Positions 9,762-37,295 of a DNA stretch of 64,000 bases are shown piece by piece (position 1 is the stretch's first letter; the number at the start of each line of letters is the position of its first letter). The position numbers were made by a program, and so were the translations under genes. The notes beneath the pieces are model-generated. The model did no database searches, had not been told where the DNA came from, and was given only the letters and a program-made list of their open reading frames with translations. The DNA comes from Castanea sativa (lineage: Eukaryota; Streptophyta; Magnoliopsida; Fagales; Fagaceae), in assembly GCF_040712315.1 (NCBI RefSeq), contig NC_134013.1, forward strand, positions 11,133,001 through 11,197,000, written 5' to 3'.

Positions 9762-9869
9762 GTCCTAACTATTTTTGAAATTGATCTGGACATTCATTGC
9801 TTCGGCTATATACCAAGGAAGAGACTTGAAACATTCTATGAACGTTTGAAAAATGGAACACTTGATTAA
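9762..9869 (+). pseudogene. Orphan exon-like fragment resembling EDR2-C (DUF1336) proteins
   Basis: A 35-codon open segment ending in TAA directly follows a splice-acceptor-like TCTGATGCAG|G. It encodes [20 protein letters not shown] followed by [12 protein letters not shown]. The spacing FEIDLDIH-x3-YI-x-RK-x2-E-x-F-x3-LK recalls a C-terminal stretch of some plant EDR2-C/DUF1336 proteins as I remember them. No other exon of such a gene was found nearby, so a decayed or transposed fragment is likely. The family call is from memory; coding potential alone is the firmer claim. Confidence 0.4.
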
Positions 9870-10919
9870 GTTGGTGGGTTTAACAATCCAAGTAACTCAC
9901 TAATCTTGTTACATAGACAATCATTATGGGTTATAATTGTTTGGTATCCATTGACCACAAAAAGAATGGATTCATGATTTGACAACCAAATTTATGTCAA
10001 AACTCTTTAAGTTGTTGCAGGTGTTTTAAGGAGTTAGGACCTTGCTAAGCTATATGAGATATAAGAGGCTTTGGCATATTCATATTATTATGCGTCTGTT
10101 TTTGCTCAATTGCCATCATAGCACTTGACTTAAAACAACTTTTTACTTCCTCTCTTGGTTACTTAAACTTTGAACTCAGTTCTAAAATAAAGCTATTTGG
10201 AATTGACACTATAGATGATTGACTCTAATATAATTGAAGCCTTTATAAAATGCCGTTCTCTCTCTTATTTTGTTGTTGTATGGAATTGACACCATAAATG
10301 GTTGGCCCTTGATATGATTGAAGCCTCTGCTTTATGAAGTGAGGCTACATATAGTCTTCCATGGTTGTAGATTACTGAATTTGATTGAGATTTCTATTTG
10401 TGAAAGCCATCAATATCAACACTATTATTAATGAGTAAAGGCATGCCTGTAGGATGTATGTCAATTAATTCATGTGTAGCCGAAACACATCATGTTCTGT
10501 TTATCTGTCAATTGATGCTTTTGTAGCTTACTACTCAGTACTCACCGCTCACTACTTGGAATTATATTGTTTACATCTTTGTTTATTTGGTTCTCAATCA
10601 TACCTTTACTCCATTTTCTCTTCTCTTTTTTTTTTTTTCATCTGCTTCCTTTGTGCAATTTTGCCTCCAAATCCCTTCTTAATTGAGGTTGAGAATCTGA
10701 GATATGATACTTCTTTTGTGTATGTAGTTTCTTCAACGAGTTTTCAGCACAGCCTACAATGTTTCCCCGCAACTTGAACTTCTTTACGCGCATTTTCACT
10801 CTGTTCTTTGGTAAGTTTTAATACGTTTGTGTAATTCTTGGGTAGTGTAGATGAAAAAAAAAATGGTACAAATTCTATTGAACAAGACAACAATGTCAAT
10901 ATTTGTGTGTACCCAATAT
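9870..10919. other. Intergenic sequence, nothing assigned
   Basis: No coding region, transposon ends or RNA gene recognised. Two similar blocks, 'ggaattgacactatagatgattg' (10,200) and 'ggaattgacaccataaatggttgg' (10,282), form a short degenerate tandem duplication of about 80 bp. Confidence 0.4.
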
Positions 10920-11610
10920 AGAATTTAACGGGCTCTACCCATAATTGGGCTCACAATCTATTTGTATCGTGGACTCTGGATTTCCTACTATGGGTGGTCA
11001 TTTGCTAGGAGACCCAAGCACTTGCCCTTGATTTTGCAAACCCCTCTCTCTCTCACATGGCCGCTCCCTCTTCTCTTGAAATAGACCCTCTTCTCTCTTT
11101 GTGTGTTCTCCCCTCCCTTTTCCAACCCCCTCTTTCTTATTCTATTCTCCTATTTATTGCTTGAGACAAGTGAATGTGTCATGATTATTCCTAATTATTA
11201 GTGGGAATGGGGTCAATTCCATCATTTCTAAGTGGTCTTAGCAGATGTTCCGTTGGGAACAGTGGTAGTGGCATTGGAATTGGTTCCTGCCACCAAAAGG
11301 CTATTCGGCAGCGATACTCTCTAAGGCAATACCGGGCCACTGAGACCTTGTATCCCCAGGAAATATTACTCCCAAGAGGGGCTCACTTTCGCCGTCCAAA
11401 ACACAGTGACCCCAATACGGTTTTGGGGCTTGAACTGGGCTTCGAGGTGTGTTTGGACCGAGGCCATTGATCCAATGAAGGTTGGGTCAGATGTCGTAAT
11501 TCAAGGCTAGGGTCCATGGCCGAACGAGCCTGGGGCCCTATCCTGTTCGTTAACACGAGGCTGGGGTCCAAGGCCCAATGGGCCCAGGGCCTTTCCCCGT
11601 ACACTTTTAA
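10920..11610. other. GC-richer segment of unknown origin, possibly a degraded LTR
   Basis: Distinctly richer in G and C than its surroundings, with words such as ggcccaatgggcccagggcc and a pyrimidine-rich stretch at 11,040-11,130. The pattern resembles the U3-R-U5 of an LTR retrotransposon, but I could not find TG...CA ends with a matching target-site duplication, so it stays unclassified. An open frame at 11,201-11,470 has no recognisable motif. Confidence 0.3.
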
Positions 11611-12750
11611 TTTTGAGGACTCCTTTTCCTAGTCTTCTTTTTCAGCTTCTGTTTTCACTTCCCACATCTCTCCTTTTTTCCTCTCTTTTATTTCTCTTTT
11701 TCCGATAATCTATTTCTTTCATTGAACATAGTGTTATGGTATTTCTACATCCTAATAAGTATGCTTGTAAAATTTTTGAACCATTTTGAATACATTTGCG
11801 CCTCTCAAGTCTTTAATTTCATTGAAAGTTCTTCAAGGGAGTATGTCATGTGATCAAACCTTGACATGTTTCCCTTCCATTAATGTCTTGATGATTTTTG
11901 ATGTGTAATGTAGTTTATGTGATTTACTTCATTATATATCCAGAAGGTATAGCAAATTCCCATAAATCGACTGGGATGGGACAGGAAGAGAAAGCTTGTC
12001 GTGTTTGTTGAAAGAGATAAAAATGAAGAAGAGGGGATTTAGAAAGGCAGGTGATGACTTTTTTTTTTGAGATAAACAAAAGGCATATGAAGACATTATA
12101 GTTGATTTTAGATGTTATTGTTTTGAAGATTGAAAATGTAATCTAAAATTCATGTCTTTGCAAATGGATTTGCATCATGAGCTATATGAAGGTTTCGATA
12201 ACTTCATATATAGTGACCAAAAAAAAAAAAACACACGAATGAGATTTCTGGTTTCTCATGTATTCTTGAGTGTGAATTCTCTACAATTGTTTATATTGAG
12301 TGTGAATTCTCTACAATTGTTTATATTGTGCCTAACCTTGGCTAAAACCAAAAGCTAATGTTATGCAGCATGGTAGAAACTCACTATGACATGCTTAAAA
12401 ATACTAGATAATTTTGCTTTAGCTTCTTTTAGGTTGGAATTCATTATTTAATTTTAATCCTTCCATTAACAAACAAGTGAAGCTATTTTAAACTTCAATT
12501 TTCTTCTTATTATTACCCTTCTAACCAAGGAAGATTTTCTCAACATCCAATCTAACCCAATACAATTTCAATTACTCATCACATAGCAACAATCAAAATA
12601 ATCAAAGAACACAACCAAAACAAAAATCACAACTAGATCACGAACCCAAACAAAGTTTCACCAATCAGTCCCCTCTCAAACTCTCCAAACACTGATCTCG
12701 ATGCTTGTCTCGATACAAGTAAAACTTGGTGTGGTGGAATTCACACAAAT

Positions 12751-12790
<40 letters not shown>

Positions 12791-13331
12791 AATGCATCGT
12801 TATCTAATCAAAAGGAGAAAGGTGTCTAGATTGGTGAAGGTGAATGTGCTGCTACCATGGTCCTCGTCATCAACTGCCACATTGTCCTCCGCACACCACC
12901 AAAGATGAGTTCCTGAGGGAGATGCTTCCTCTCTCACCTCCTCCACACACTGCAATGTTCTCCATACCTCGTCTTGAACCCATTCGTATTGTCATTAATA
13001 GTGGGACCATAAATCAAAATGACATCCTAACATTAAAGGAGTGAATCAAAATTTTGAAACGTCAAGGGACAAAATAAAAATGACCCCAAACTTTAAGGTT
13101 GTCTTATGGATTTTAGTCTTTTATATTTTATAAATTTAGATGCTTGATTTTGCAGATAATATAATTGATACAAGATTAGTATAATCAGAAAGATAACTAG
13201 CATGAAATTATATTGCATTCAAAGTTTAAAGATACTTAGTATCAAATTATAGTGTAATCAAAATAATACTTACACAAAATTACAATATAGTTAAAATCTA
13301 ATATTCTATTAGACAATTTAAAATTTAATTT
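11611..13331. other. Intergenic sequence with (GA)n tract
   Basis: AT-rich. Holds a direct duplication at about 12,268-12,327 (two copies of 'gagtgtgaattctctacaattg' separated by a few bases) and the (GA)n tract at 12,755. No gene recognised. Confidence 0.4.
12755..12787. repeat. (GA)n microsatellite
   Basis: About 33 bp of uninterrupted GA dinucleotides. Confidence 0.95.
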
Positions 13332-13460
13332 TAAGAGCATTCACACCAGCTCATGTAAAAACTTCTAAAATAAACATAACTACCAATTTTACACATTTTG
13401 AGCAAAAAAACACCCACATCAGTGGGTTTAAAAATGTCTAAAATTTTGCAAACCCATCCC

Positions 13461-13504
13461 CGAGCTATAGTAACCGTGTATATTAACACGGTCACTGTAG
13501 CTCG
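13461..13504. other. 44-bp near-perfect palindrome inside the MITE
   Basis: Arms CGAGCTATAGTAACCGTGTA and (right arm, reversed) CGAGCTACAGTGACCGTGTT meet around TAT. Related palindromes with a TGTAAATTTACA core occur at 42,197-42,235 and 45,981-46,016 in two other elements. Confidence 0.85.
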
Positions 13505-13707
13505 TTTATACCATTATTTTATCATTTTCGTTTGCTCCTTTTTCTCTCTCTCCTTTCCGTGCTCAACCAACCCAGCTAAAACTCAACTCCTCATCCTCTT
13601 CTTTTTCCTCAGATGCACACAAACACACCCATACATAAACACATCCACACAGAAAATCAACACAGACACTTGCTAAAATAAAAAAAAACATAAATACACA
13701 AACATAG

Positions 13708-13940
13708 ATCGGCGCTTGATCGGAGCGTGGATCGGAGCGGTTGGAGCTTGGATCGGAGCTAGGGAGAGTAGATCGGAGCTCAGAGCAAGTGGATCAGAGT
13801 GTATCGGAGTGGATTGGAACTCGGATTGGTGCTCGGAGTGGATCGGAGCTCGGATCGGTGCTCGGAGCGACTGGATCGGAGCGTATCGGAGTGGATCGGT
13901 GCTCGGAGCAGATCGGGGCGGATCGGAGAGTTGCTCGGAG
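13708..13940. repeat. Degenerate minisatellite, unit about GATCGGAGC
   Basis: Some twenty imperfect copies of a 9-11-bp unit (gatcggagc, ggatcggagct, gctcggagtg). The repeat keeps more than one frame open and would encode Gly-Ala-Trp-Ile-Gly or Glu-Arg-Ile-type repeats, which explains apparent open frames here; there is no sign of a real protein. Confidence 0.9.
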
Positions 13941-13955
13941 GGAGAGTTGATCTGG

Positions 13956-13958
<3 letters not shown>

Positions 13959-14006
<48 letters not shown>
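13959..14006. repeat. (GA)n microsatellite inside the MITE
   Basis: About 48 bp of GA dinucleotides directly after the minisatellite. Confidence 0.95.
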
Positions 14007-14009
<3 letters not shown>

Positions 14010-14227
14010 TAATTAGAAATGAAGAGAGGCGCGTGTATAGGTAGTTAGAGAGAAATAATAAAAAAAGTGAGGAAATTATTATTTAATTAATAGATGTAGT
14101 AGAATAGATGAACTGATGTGGGTTATTTGTAAAAATGAATGTGTAAAATTTTAAAATGAGGTTTTTTGTGTAAAATAGACGGAATTTTTACACGAGCTGA
14201 TGTGGTTGCTCTAATTATGATTGTATG

Positions 14228-14380
14228 TTCTAGTTAGCTAAACTGGTAAAATCTCTGATAGTTATATAAGAGATCTGAGATTCAATTCTTGCCTACACCA
14301 AAAACTGATTGGTGTCTTAGTTTGATGATAAGCAGGGGTTATTAGAACAAGAGTTTGGGCTTGTCCAATCTAAATCCATA
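14228..14380 (+). mobile_element. SINE, family C (Au-like)
   Basis: tRNA-like head with A-box-like TAGCTAAACTGGTAAAATC and B-box-like GAGATTCAATTC (near 14,278), then the conserved body CCTACACCAAAAACTGATTG and GTGTCTTAGTTTGATGATAA. From memory this body is common in angiosperm Au-type SINEs. The tail is decayed. Confidence 0.6.
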
Positions 14381-15059
14381 AATTGTTTTTTTAGATACAT
14401 AAAAGTGGATTGAGATTTAAGTTATTGCACCTCAGTTACCCTTGTTTCTCTCACAATTTTTTATTTTTTAACTTCTCAACTTTTTATTTCTTCAAATATT
14501 TTTTTCATTGTTATTTAATAATTAAGATTGAAAGTTATATATATATTTTCAACTCTCAAACAATGGCATGCAGGAGCTGGAAAGGCCCAATACCCCACAG
14601 CTTCTCTGCACACCTCACCCCTACCCCACAATACATAACCAAAAATATCAATATTATCCCTTAGTATCACACGGAGATATTTATTTATTTATTCTCAAAA
14701 AGTTAATCAAATCAAACCGACCTGCTTATACTAGATCTACCAAAAGACACAAACACCCCTACATTTCTCCCAAAATTCTCCGCCTTTTTATGAGCTACAA
14801 AAAGGGCATCATTGTCCCATCGACTAGTTTCGTGACCTAACGAAACAGAATTTGTTTTTACAAGTCCCACACTTAAACTCCAATAGCGGTTTCTTTTTTC
14901 GCATATTCTCTCTCTTTTGAGTGTTTTTTTGAAAGTCTCAATATTTTAGGGTTACGATTGTCTCTCTCGCTTTCTCGCTCTTTCTCGCCCACTCTGTTTG
15001 GGCCGCGGGAGATTTTTTTGTTTTGTTTTTCTGAGGCTGCGAGCTCCGAGTGATTTGCA
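14381..15059 (+). promoter_or_regulatory. Upstream region and probable 5' UTR of the XRN3 gene
   Basis: The 100 bp before the ATG are pyrimidine-rich (tctctctcgctttctcgctc near 14,960) and then GC-rich (gggccgcggga near 15,000), as in plant housekeeping core promoters with a Y-patch and no clear TATA. The start site itself cannot be fixed from sequence. The distal part is AT-rich with nothing recognised. Confidence 0.5.
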
Positions 15060-32543
<17,484 letters not shown>

Positions 32544-32580
32544 AGTTGATTGCTGCTTGTCACCTCATCCTGGCCTTGAC

Positions 32581-32586
32581 AATAAA
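32581..32586 (+). promoter_or_regulatory. Candidate poly(A) signal of XRN3 (AATAAA)
   Basis: AATAAA lies 38 bp after the TAG stop, followed by TTGTACAATAG-type U/A-rich sequence. Close to the stop, so longer 3' UTR forms using downstream AT-rich sequence (to about 32,780) are possible. Confidence 0.4.
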
Positions 32587-33587
32587 AATGTTGTACAATA
32601 GTCAGTTCTTTCATTTGGGTTGTATCATGAAATTATTTTTCATTTATCTAGGAGGCTTAATCTTGGTTAGGCTTTTTCATATGTTTTTTGTATTTATTGT
32701 ATTCTCAAAGGAAAAAAATCTCAATGAATTACGCTGGAGTATACATGTATTCTTGTATCGTAGAATAATATAACCATTGAGGTTAAGGTTCCATTGTTTG
32801 CACCACCTTTCTTTTTTATTGAGAGTGCTTTGTGTCTTTCTGTGCCACTCTTAGCTGGGCAGAATGATTAGTGATTTAGACTTTAGAATTAGAGGGGCGT
32901 TGGACAATATTGGTTGGACAATTTGATCCTTTGTTTTTTCTGTGAGGTTATCGCGATTCGTATTTGACAAATTCATGTTATTGCCAAAAATGACTCGTGA
33001 AAGCTATCATGCCGAATAAATGGCAATGGCAAATTTACTTTATGATGTTAATCTTGTACAAACGCTACTGCCAATTTGAGTAAATACCAGGACTGGAGAA
33101 GCAAAAATGTGGTGCCAAAAAAAAAAAAAGCTCGGAAACATCGTGACTCTTGTAGCTGAAGAAACCAGATTCTGAATGACGCATTTCGTTAGTGCACAAC
33201 TTGCTGTAAATGCTAGACTCGTAGACGCTAAAGCCAACTGAGAACTAGTGTGAGACAAGTGGGAGAGGGATATTCATTAAATCCACTAGTTCCCATTAGA
33301 CACAGCCCATTATAGCTGCAACAGCATCCATCATGTCCAATATTCGACTGAACATTGTTCAGATAGGTTATAATAGATTAATAATAATACATAAAAGCAT
33401 CAAAGATGCCCTGACATTAGTTGCAATATCAAGTACTGCATATAGGAACAATGCGTCCATGTAAATTGAGTCTGTTATTGCATACAAATTCTGCTACTAA
33501 TGTTGGACGTTTATCAACTTTGCCAACACATAATCCAACTCCAGATTCCAAATCCCCAATATATTGAAAAGTAAAATTCGGACCTTA
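32587..33587. other. XRN3 3' flank and spacer, no gene seen
   Basis: AT-rich. A minus-strand open frame at 33,258-33,040 has no recognisable motif and includes a phenylalanine run from poly(T); not called as a gene. Confidence 0.4.
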
Positions 33588-33703
33588 GGGCACACATTAA
33601 ACCATCTATTTTTGGAAACATTTTTTCGGGAATTGAAAAAGCTGTCAATACTTTTTCAATTTTCGAGAAAATATTTTAAAAAATAATTAATTATTGTGTG
33701 CCC
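33588..33703. mobile_element. Short Harbinger-like MITE (116 bp, TTA TSD)
   Basis: TTA at 33,585-33,587 and 33,704-33,706; ends GGGCACACATTAAAC and, inward from the right, GGGCACACAATAATT. The inside is a near-palindrome (cgggaattgaaaaag / ctttttcaattttcgag). After the right TTA another GGGCACACATAAAC begins, the start of a second, truncated copy. A decayed relative is at about 45,060-45,172. Confidence 0.7.
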
Positions 33704-33706
33704 TTA

Positions 33707-34461
33707 GGGCACACATAAACAAAATCCTTCATATAATATACACCCTGGAATTAGGAAATGGTACGTTCTTCTTTCGTACCAAAAATAGGGGAAACATGCA
33801 GTTGATGAGACCCAAAAATAGGTTTGATGTTTCATTCTCCTTTATTCTATCGGTCTCTCTATATTGTATATGTAGCATATAATTAATGCAAGTTGTATGA
33901 TGATCTATGATCGAAAAAGAAAATGATACTAGCAGTGGTTTCATGATTTTATTTTTGAAAGGGGAAAACTTGGTCTATTCCTGTGTGAGAATGTACATAA
34001 TTGCTTAGAATCTTTGGTGTCGCGTCCCATGATATAATCTAAACCCGGTGGACCAGATTGTAAGCTTTGTAACCACAAGTTTCATCTAAGGTCGACAAAT
34101 GTGCACGCGGTAAGTGCACTGTTTTTGACAACCTGAAAAAGGCAACCCATTAGTGTTTAGAAAAATCTTAGTTAATAGTTATTGCTACCTGATACCATTA
34201 TTTAAGATAGATTGACTCTAAGTTAAAAGACTTATTTGAGGTTTTGGTGATGGGCGGCAAAAAGAGAAAGAATGTTGCTTTACTTTTTCTTTGATTGGTT
34301 GGAAGCAAAATGAGTTTGGACTTTGGAGAGTACAAGAGATGATGGCAAAGAAAGAATTGATTTTGGTCCAATCAACCACACGAATGCAGCACAATCACAG
34401 CTTGGAATGGTCGGGTGGTGGGAAATTTGGGGGCCGACATTATCTGAGTCCTTGGAAATTG

Positions 34462-34509
<48 letters not shown>

Positions 34510-35500
34510 TCAAATAAGATTTCTGTTTATTTAATAAGGAATAGGTGGCCTACAACGCTTGGCTAAATTCTTGGAAATTTCTTCCAATCTGGTTGTTCAG
34601 ATCAGACTCTCCCACCGTCTTCAAGTTGTCACTATTGCACTCCCTAAAACTATGATTAAGTTAACTGATTAGGTAGAAAGGTATAATATCATGGAGAAAT
34701 CGTATTGGTCAGTGATTAAGCAATAAGTGCAAGCAACAGGAACTTCAAGGCCAAGCTGGGCATGACATGCAATTTTAACGTACGTAGTCACGTGGGACAG
34801 GAGGTATTTGAAAAATTAGATTGAGATTCTGAGAGTGATTCACAAACAAGTTGAACGGTTTCTTAATAGGCACAGTTGCTCGATTGGTGGAACATTCTAT
34901 CTAAAGTCTTAACGTTAACAGATTAAACCCCCCAATTAATTTTCCAAAATATATTTGTTGTGAGATTTGGATTTGATAGTGGGAATCGCATTTGTTAAGA
35001 TTGCGTTGAGCCTTTGAGCACAGATTAATCAGCAGTAATAATAAACTATGCCAATCATCCTATATATTGGTTTCAACTATTTGATTCATAACCATTACCT
35101 TATGATGCATGTCATTGGTTCGGTTAACATGGGGCCAACCAATTAAGGCTTTTAATTATATAAAATCTCCATAAATGTTGCTAGAAGGGTTTGATAAGGA
35201 TAATTTCGAGTAAATAAATCTTAGGGGAGTTTGAAGGAATTATAAAAAAGTGGAAACTCATAGAAAATGATCGATGGCTAATGAAGTCAGCTATGACGCA
35301 TGCTAGTGAATGGCACGTGCGGTGTAGCAGCTAGGCATGCACCAAACCCCACCTTATGATGCTATTAAAAATTATAACATTACAAAGATTTTTTAATTGC
35401 ATTATGAGTTATATGGTATGATTGCGCATTAATTAACATATAGGCATATAGCCCAAGAAGGTCAAATTAAGTAGAGTTAATATAAAGTTAGCGTTGTAGC
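33707..35500. other. Spacer, no gene seen
   Basis: Contains a (CT)n tract at 34,466. No coding region or RNA gene recognised; the open frames over the tract are Leu-Ser or Arg-Glu repeats produced by it. Confidence 0.4.
34466..34504. repeat. (CT)n microsatellite
   Basis: About 39 bp of uninterrupted CT dinucleotides. Confidence 0.95.
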
Positions 35501-35515
35501 AACAATCATTTTAGT

Positions 35516-35676
35516 ATTTTTTTTTTTGAGACAAGATAGAATTTTTATTCTAACTTAATCTAAGTATATATGTATGTGAAGCTCTCTTCTGGAAACTTGA
35601 ATTCTGGCCTTTACTCCCACACCCCATAAACACTTATACTTGTGGAGTAACCACCGCACCAAAGGTGCATGGTGAT
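35516..35676 (-). mobile_element. SINE, family D, full-length with perfect 15-bp target-site duplication
   Basis: AACAATCATTTTAGT is repeated exactly at 35,501-35,515 and 35,677-35,691. The minus-strand element starts CACCATGCACCTTTGGTGCG (A-box-like GTGCGGTGG), has B-box-like GAATTCAAGTTTCC, then GAGAGCTTCACATACATATA and AGATTAAGTTAGAATAAAAA, and ends in an A-run (plus-strand T-run 35,518-35,528). The exact duplication indicates a fairly recent insertion. Confidence 0.85.
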
Positions 35677-35691
35677 AACAATCATTTTAGT

Positions 35692-37233
35692 TTTAGAGCT
35701 AAAGATATTGGATTTTTTTTTTCTTCTTTTATTATCACCATCATTACTATTAATCTAGCTAGAGCCAATCATCCTTGTTTCACTTCCTAATTCCCATCAT
35801 TTCCTAATAAGGTAAAGTCCAAAAGATGCATTAATACGTCAAGATCCATAATGCAAATGTAGTTAGTAGTAGTGTCAAATCATCAAAGAAAAATAAGTTA
35901 GTACTAATGTCCATACTCTTGACTCCATCCGTCGGCTCCAATGATTACAAAGTTAATGATAAGCTTCACTTTAATATAAAAGTAGATTGGATCATTGAAG
36001 CAGTCAGGAAAATTCTAGGACAAAGAGTTCTCAAAGTAAACTGAATAAAATTTTGAGTTCCTAAACTAAATCTATGAAGCACCTATCATAAACTTTGCCA
36101 CGAATATGAGAGCAACATAGGTGATTACAAAAGAGATAGGTATTTCCTTTGCAAAGTTTTTAACACATTTTATATGTAATCTTCTATGTCAAATATTTGG
36201 GGTATAAATTTCTATTACAAAAGAGATCCAAGCTAATATAGCAATTGAATCGTTAAAATTATGTACGCATCACATAGACCCCACTCGATGAAAGTGAAAG
36301 TACGTAACGATGTCATTTCAATTTCATTATAACGAAATGGCCTGGTAACTAAACTTGTAGGTAGGTACTTAGGAGTTAGGACCACGCCATTCTTTATTTC
36401 AATTCTAGTTCTCAACATTGTTAAAAAGATCCAAAAGCAAAGCGACGTAGCCACGTTTACCAAGTCATAGAAATCGACCATGGACAATTGTATATCATAG
36501 CATTTTGGGGAGAGAGATCTGACTTGCCAACCAAAAGAGAGCCCCATGATACGGATTATGACACGAAAAGGTCATACAAATTGCCAAAAATAACTTTTGT
36601 CATTTGCTAAAACAATTTTAGTTCTCATTCATTAAATAATACTCTTTCTTTTCTTTTATTTATTTATAGTAGGGCGTTAGGTTATTTCTTCTTGCACCTT
36701 CCAAATTAAGAATCAAACCCATGTGTTTTCTAAATCAACCACATTATCATCATACATATTACGCATTATCTTATATCATAGATCATAGATAAGGTATTAT
36801 AAATATAGAAAACATTTACTAGTCAAAGGACTCAAAACCAATTTTTCAGGGAACAAAAAAAAAAAAAAAAATACTCTGTTTGGGAAATCAAACCAACCCC
36901 CATCAAAATCAGTCAAATTTCGTTTTAAAAACGTGTATAGAGACATGTTAGACGTTGAAATTTATGGTTATGTGCATGGAGTTTAAGCCGGAGAAGGCAA
37001 ATAAGTGAAAGGGAAAACAATAATATAAAGAGTTGTAAACTTGTAACGAAGAAGAAAACAATTGTATAAGGTTAAGGTTCTCCCTAAGAATAGGAAATTA
37101 AAAATACGTAAAATTAGTAAGACCTGCAACGAAACACGAGGCAACTACGTACCAACCATAGTAGGTAAGTTTTGGGAAAGGATTTGATTGGATGTGGGAC
37201 TTTGAATTGTAAGCATCATGGTAATTTTTGGGG

Positions 37234-37247
<14 letters not shown>
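35692..37247. other. Spacer, no gene seen
   Basis: AT-rich. A 104-codon minus-strand open frame (36,547-36,233) has no motif I recognise. No paired transposon ends found. Confidence 0.4.

Positions 37248-37248
<1 letters not shown>

Positions 37249-37290
<42 letters not shown>
37249..37290. repeat. (TA)n microsatellite
   Basis: About 40 bp of TA following an A-run. Confidence 0.95.

Positions 37291-37295
<5 letters not shown>

Larger units (their letters stand above)
13335..14211. mobile_element. Harbinger-like MITE (877 bp, TAA TSD) with internal minisatellite
   Basis: TAA copies at 13,332-13,334 and 14,212-14,214. The ends are long and well matched: GAGCATTCACACCAGCTCAT on the left and, inward from the right, GAGCAACCACATCAGCTCGT, continuing to GTAAAAA on both sides. 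Inside are a strong palindrome (13,461-13,504), a 'gatcggagc' minisatellite (13,708-13,940) and a (GA)n tract. The element at 41,446-42,364 has the same ends and the same internal order of features. No transposase. Confidence 0.85.

Noticed and set aside
10840..11735. Solo LTR bounded by TAGTG
   Set aside because: TAGTG occurs at both sides, but the left boundary does not start with TG and no LTR landmarks fit, so it may be chance.
13716..14044. Open frames of up to 98 codons with Trp-Ile-Gly and Arg-Glu repeats
   Set aside because: They follow from a GATCGGAGC minisatellite and a (GA)n tract inside a MITE; three frames are open at once, which is a repeat effect.
33040..33258. Minus-strand open frame of 72 codons with a phenylalanine run
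   Set aside because: Composition partly from a poly(A) run; no motif and no gene context.
34280..34566. Open frames with long Leu-Ser or Arg-Glu runs
   Set aside because: Products of the (CT)n tract; similar cases at 22,753, 50,110 and 12,726.
36233..36547. 104-codon minus-strand open frame
   Set aside because: No recognisable motif, start context or splice partners; within chance expectation for AT-rich DNA of this length.
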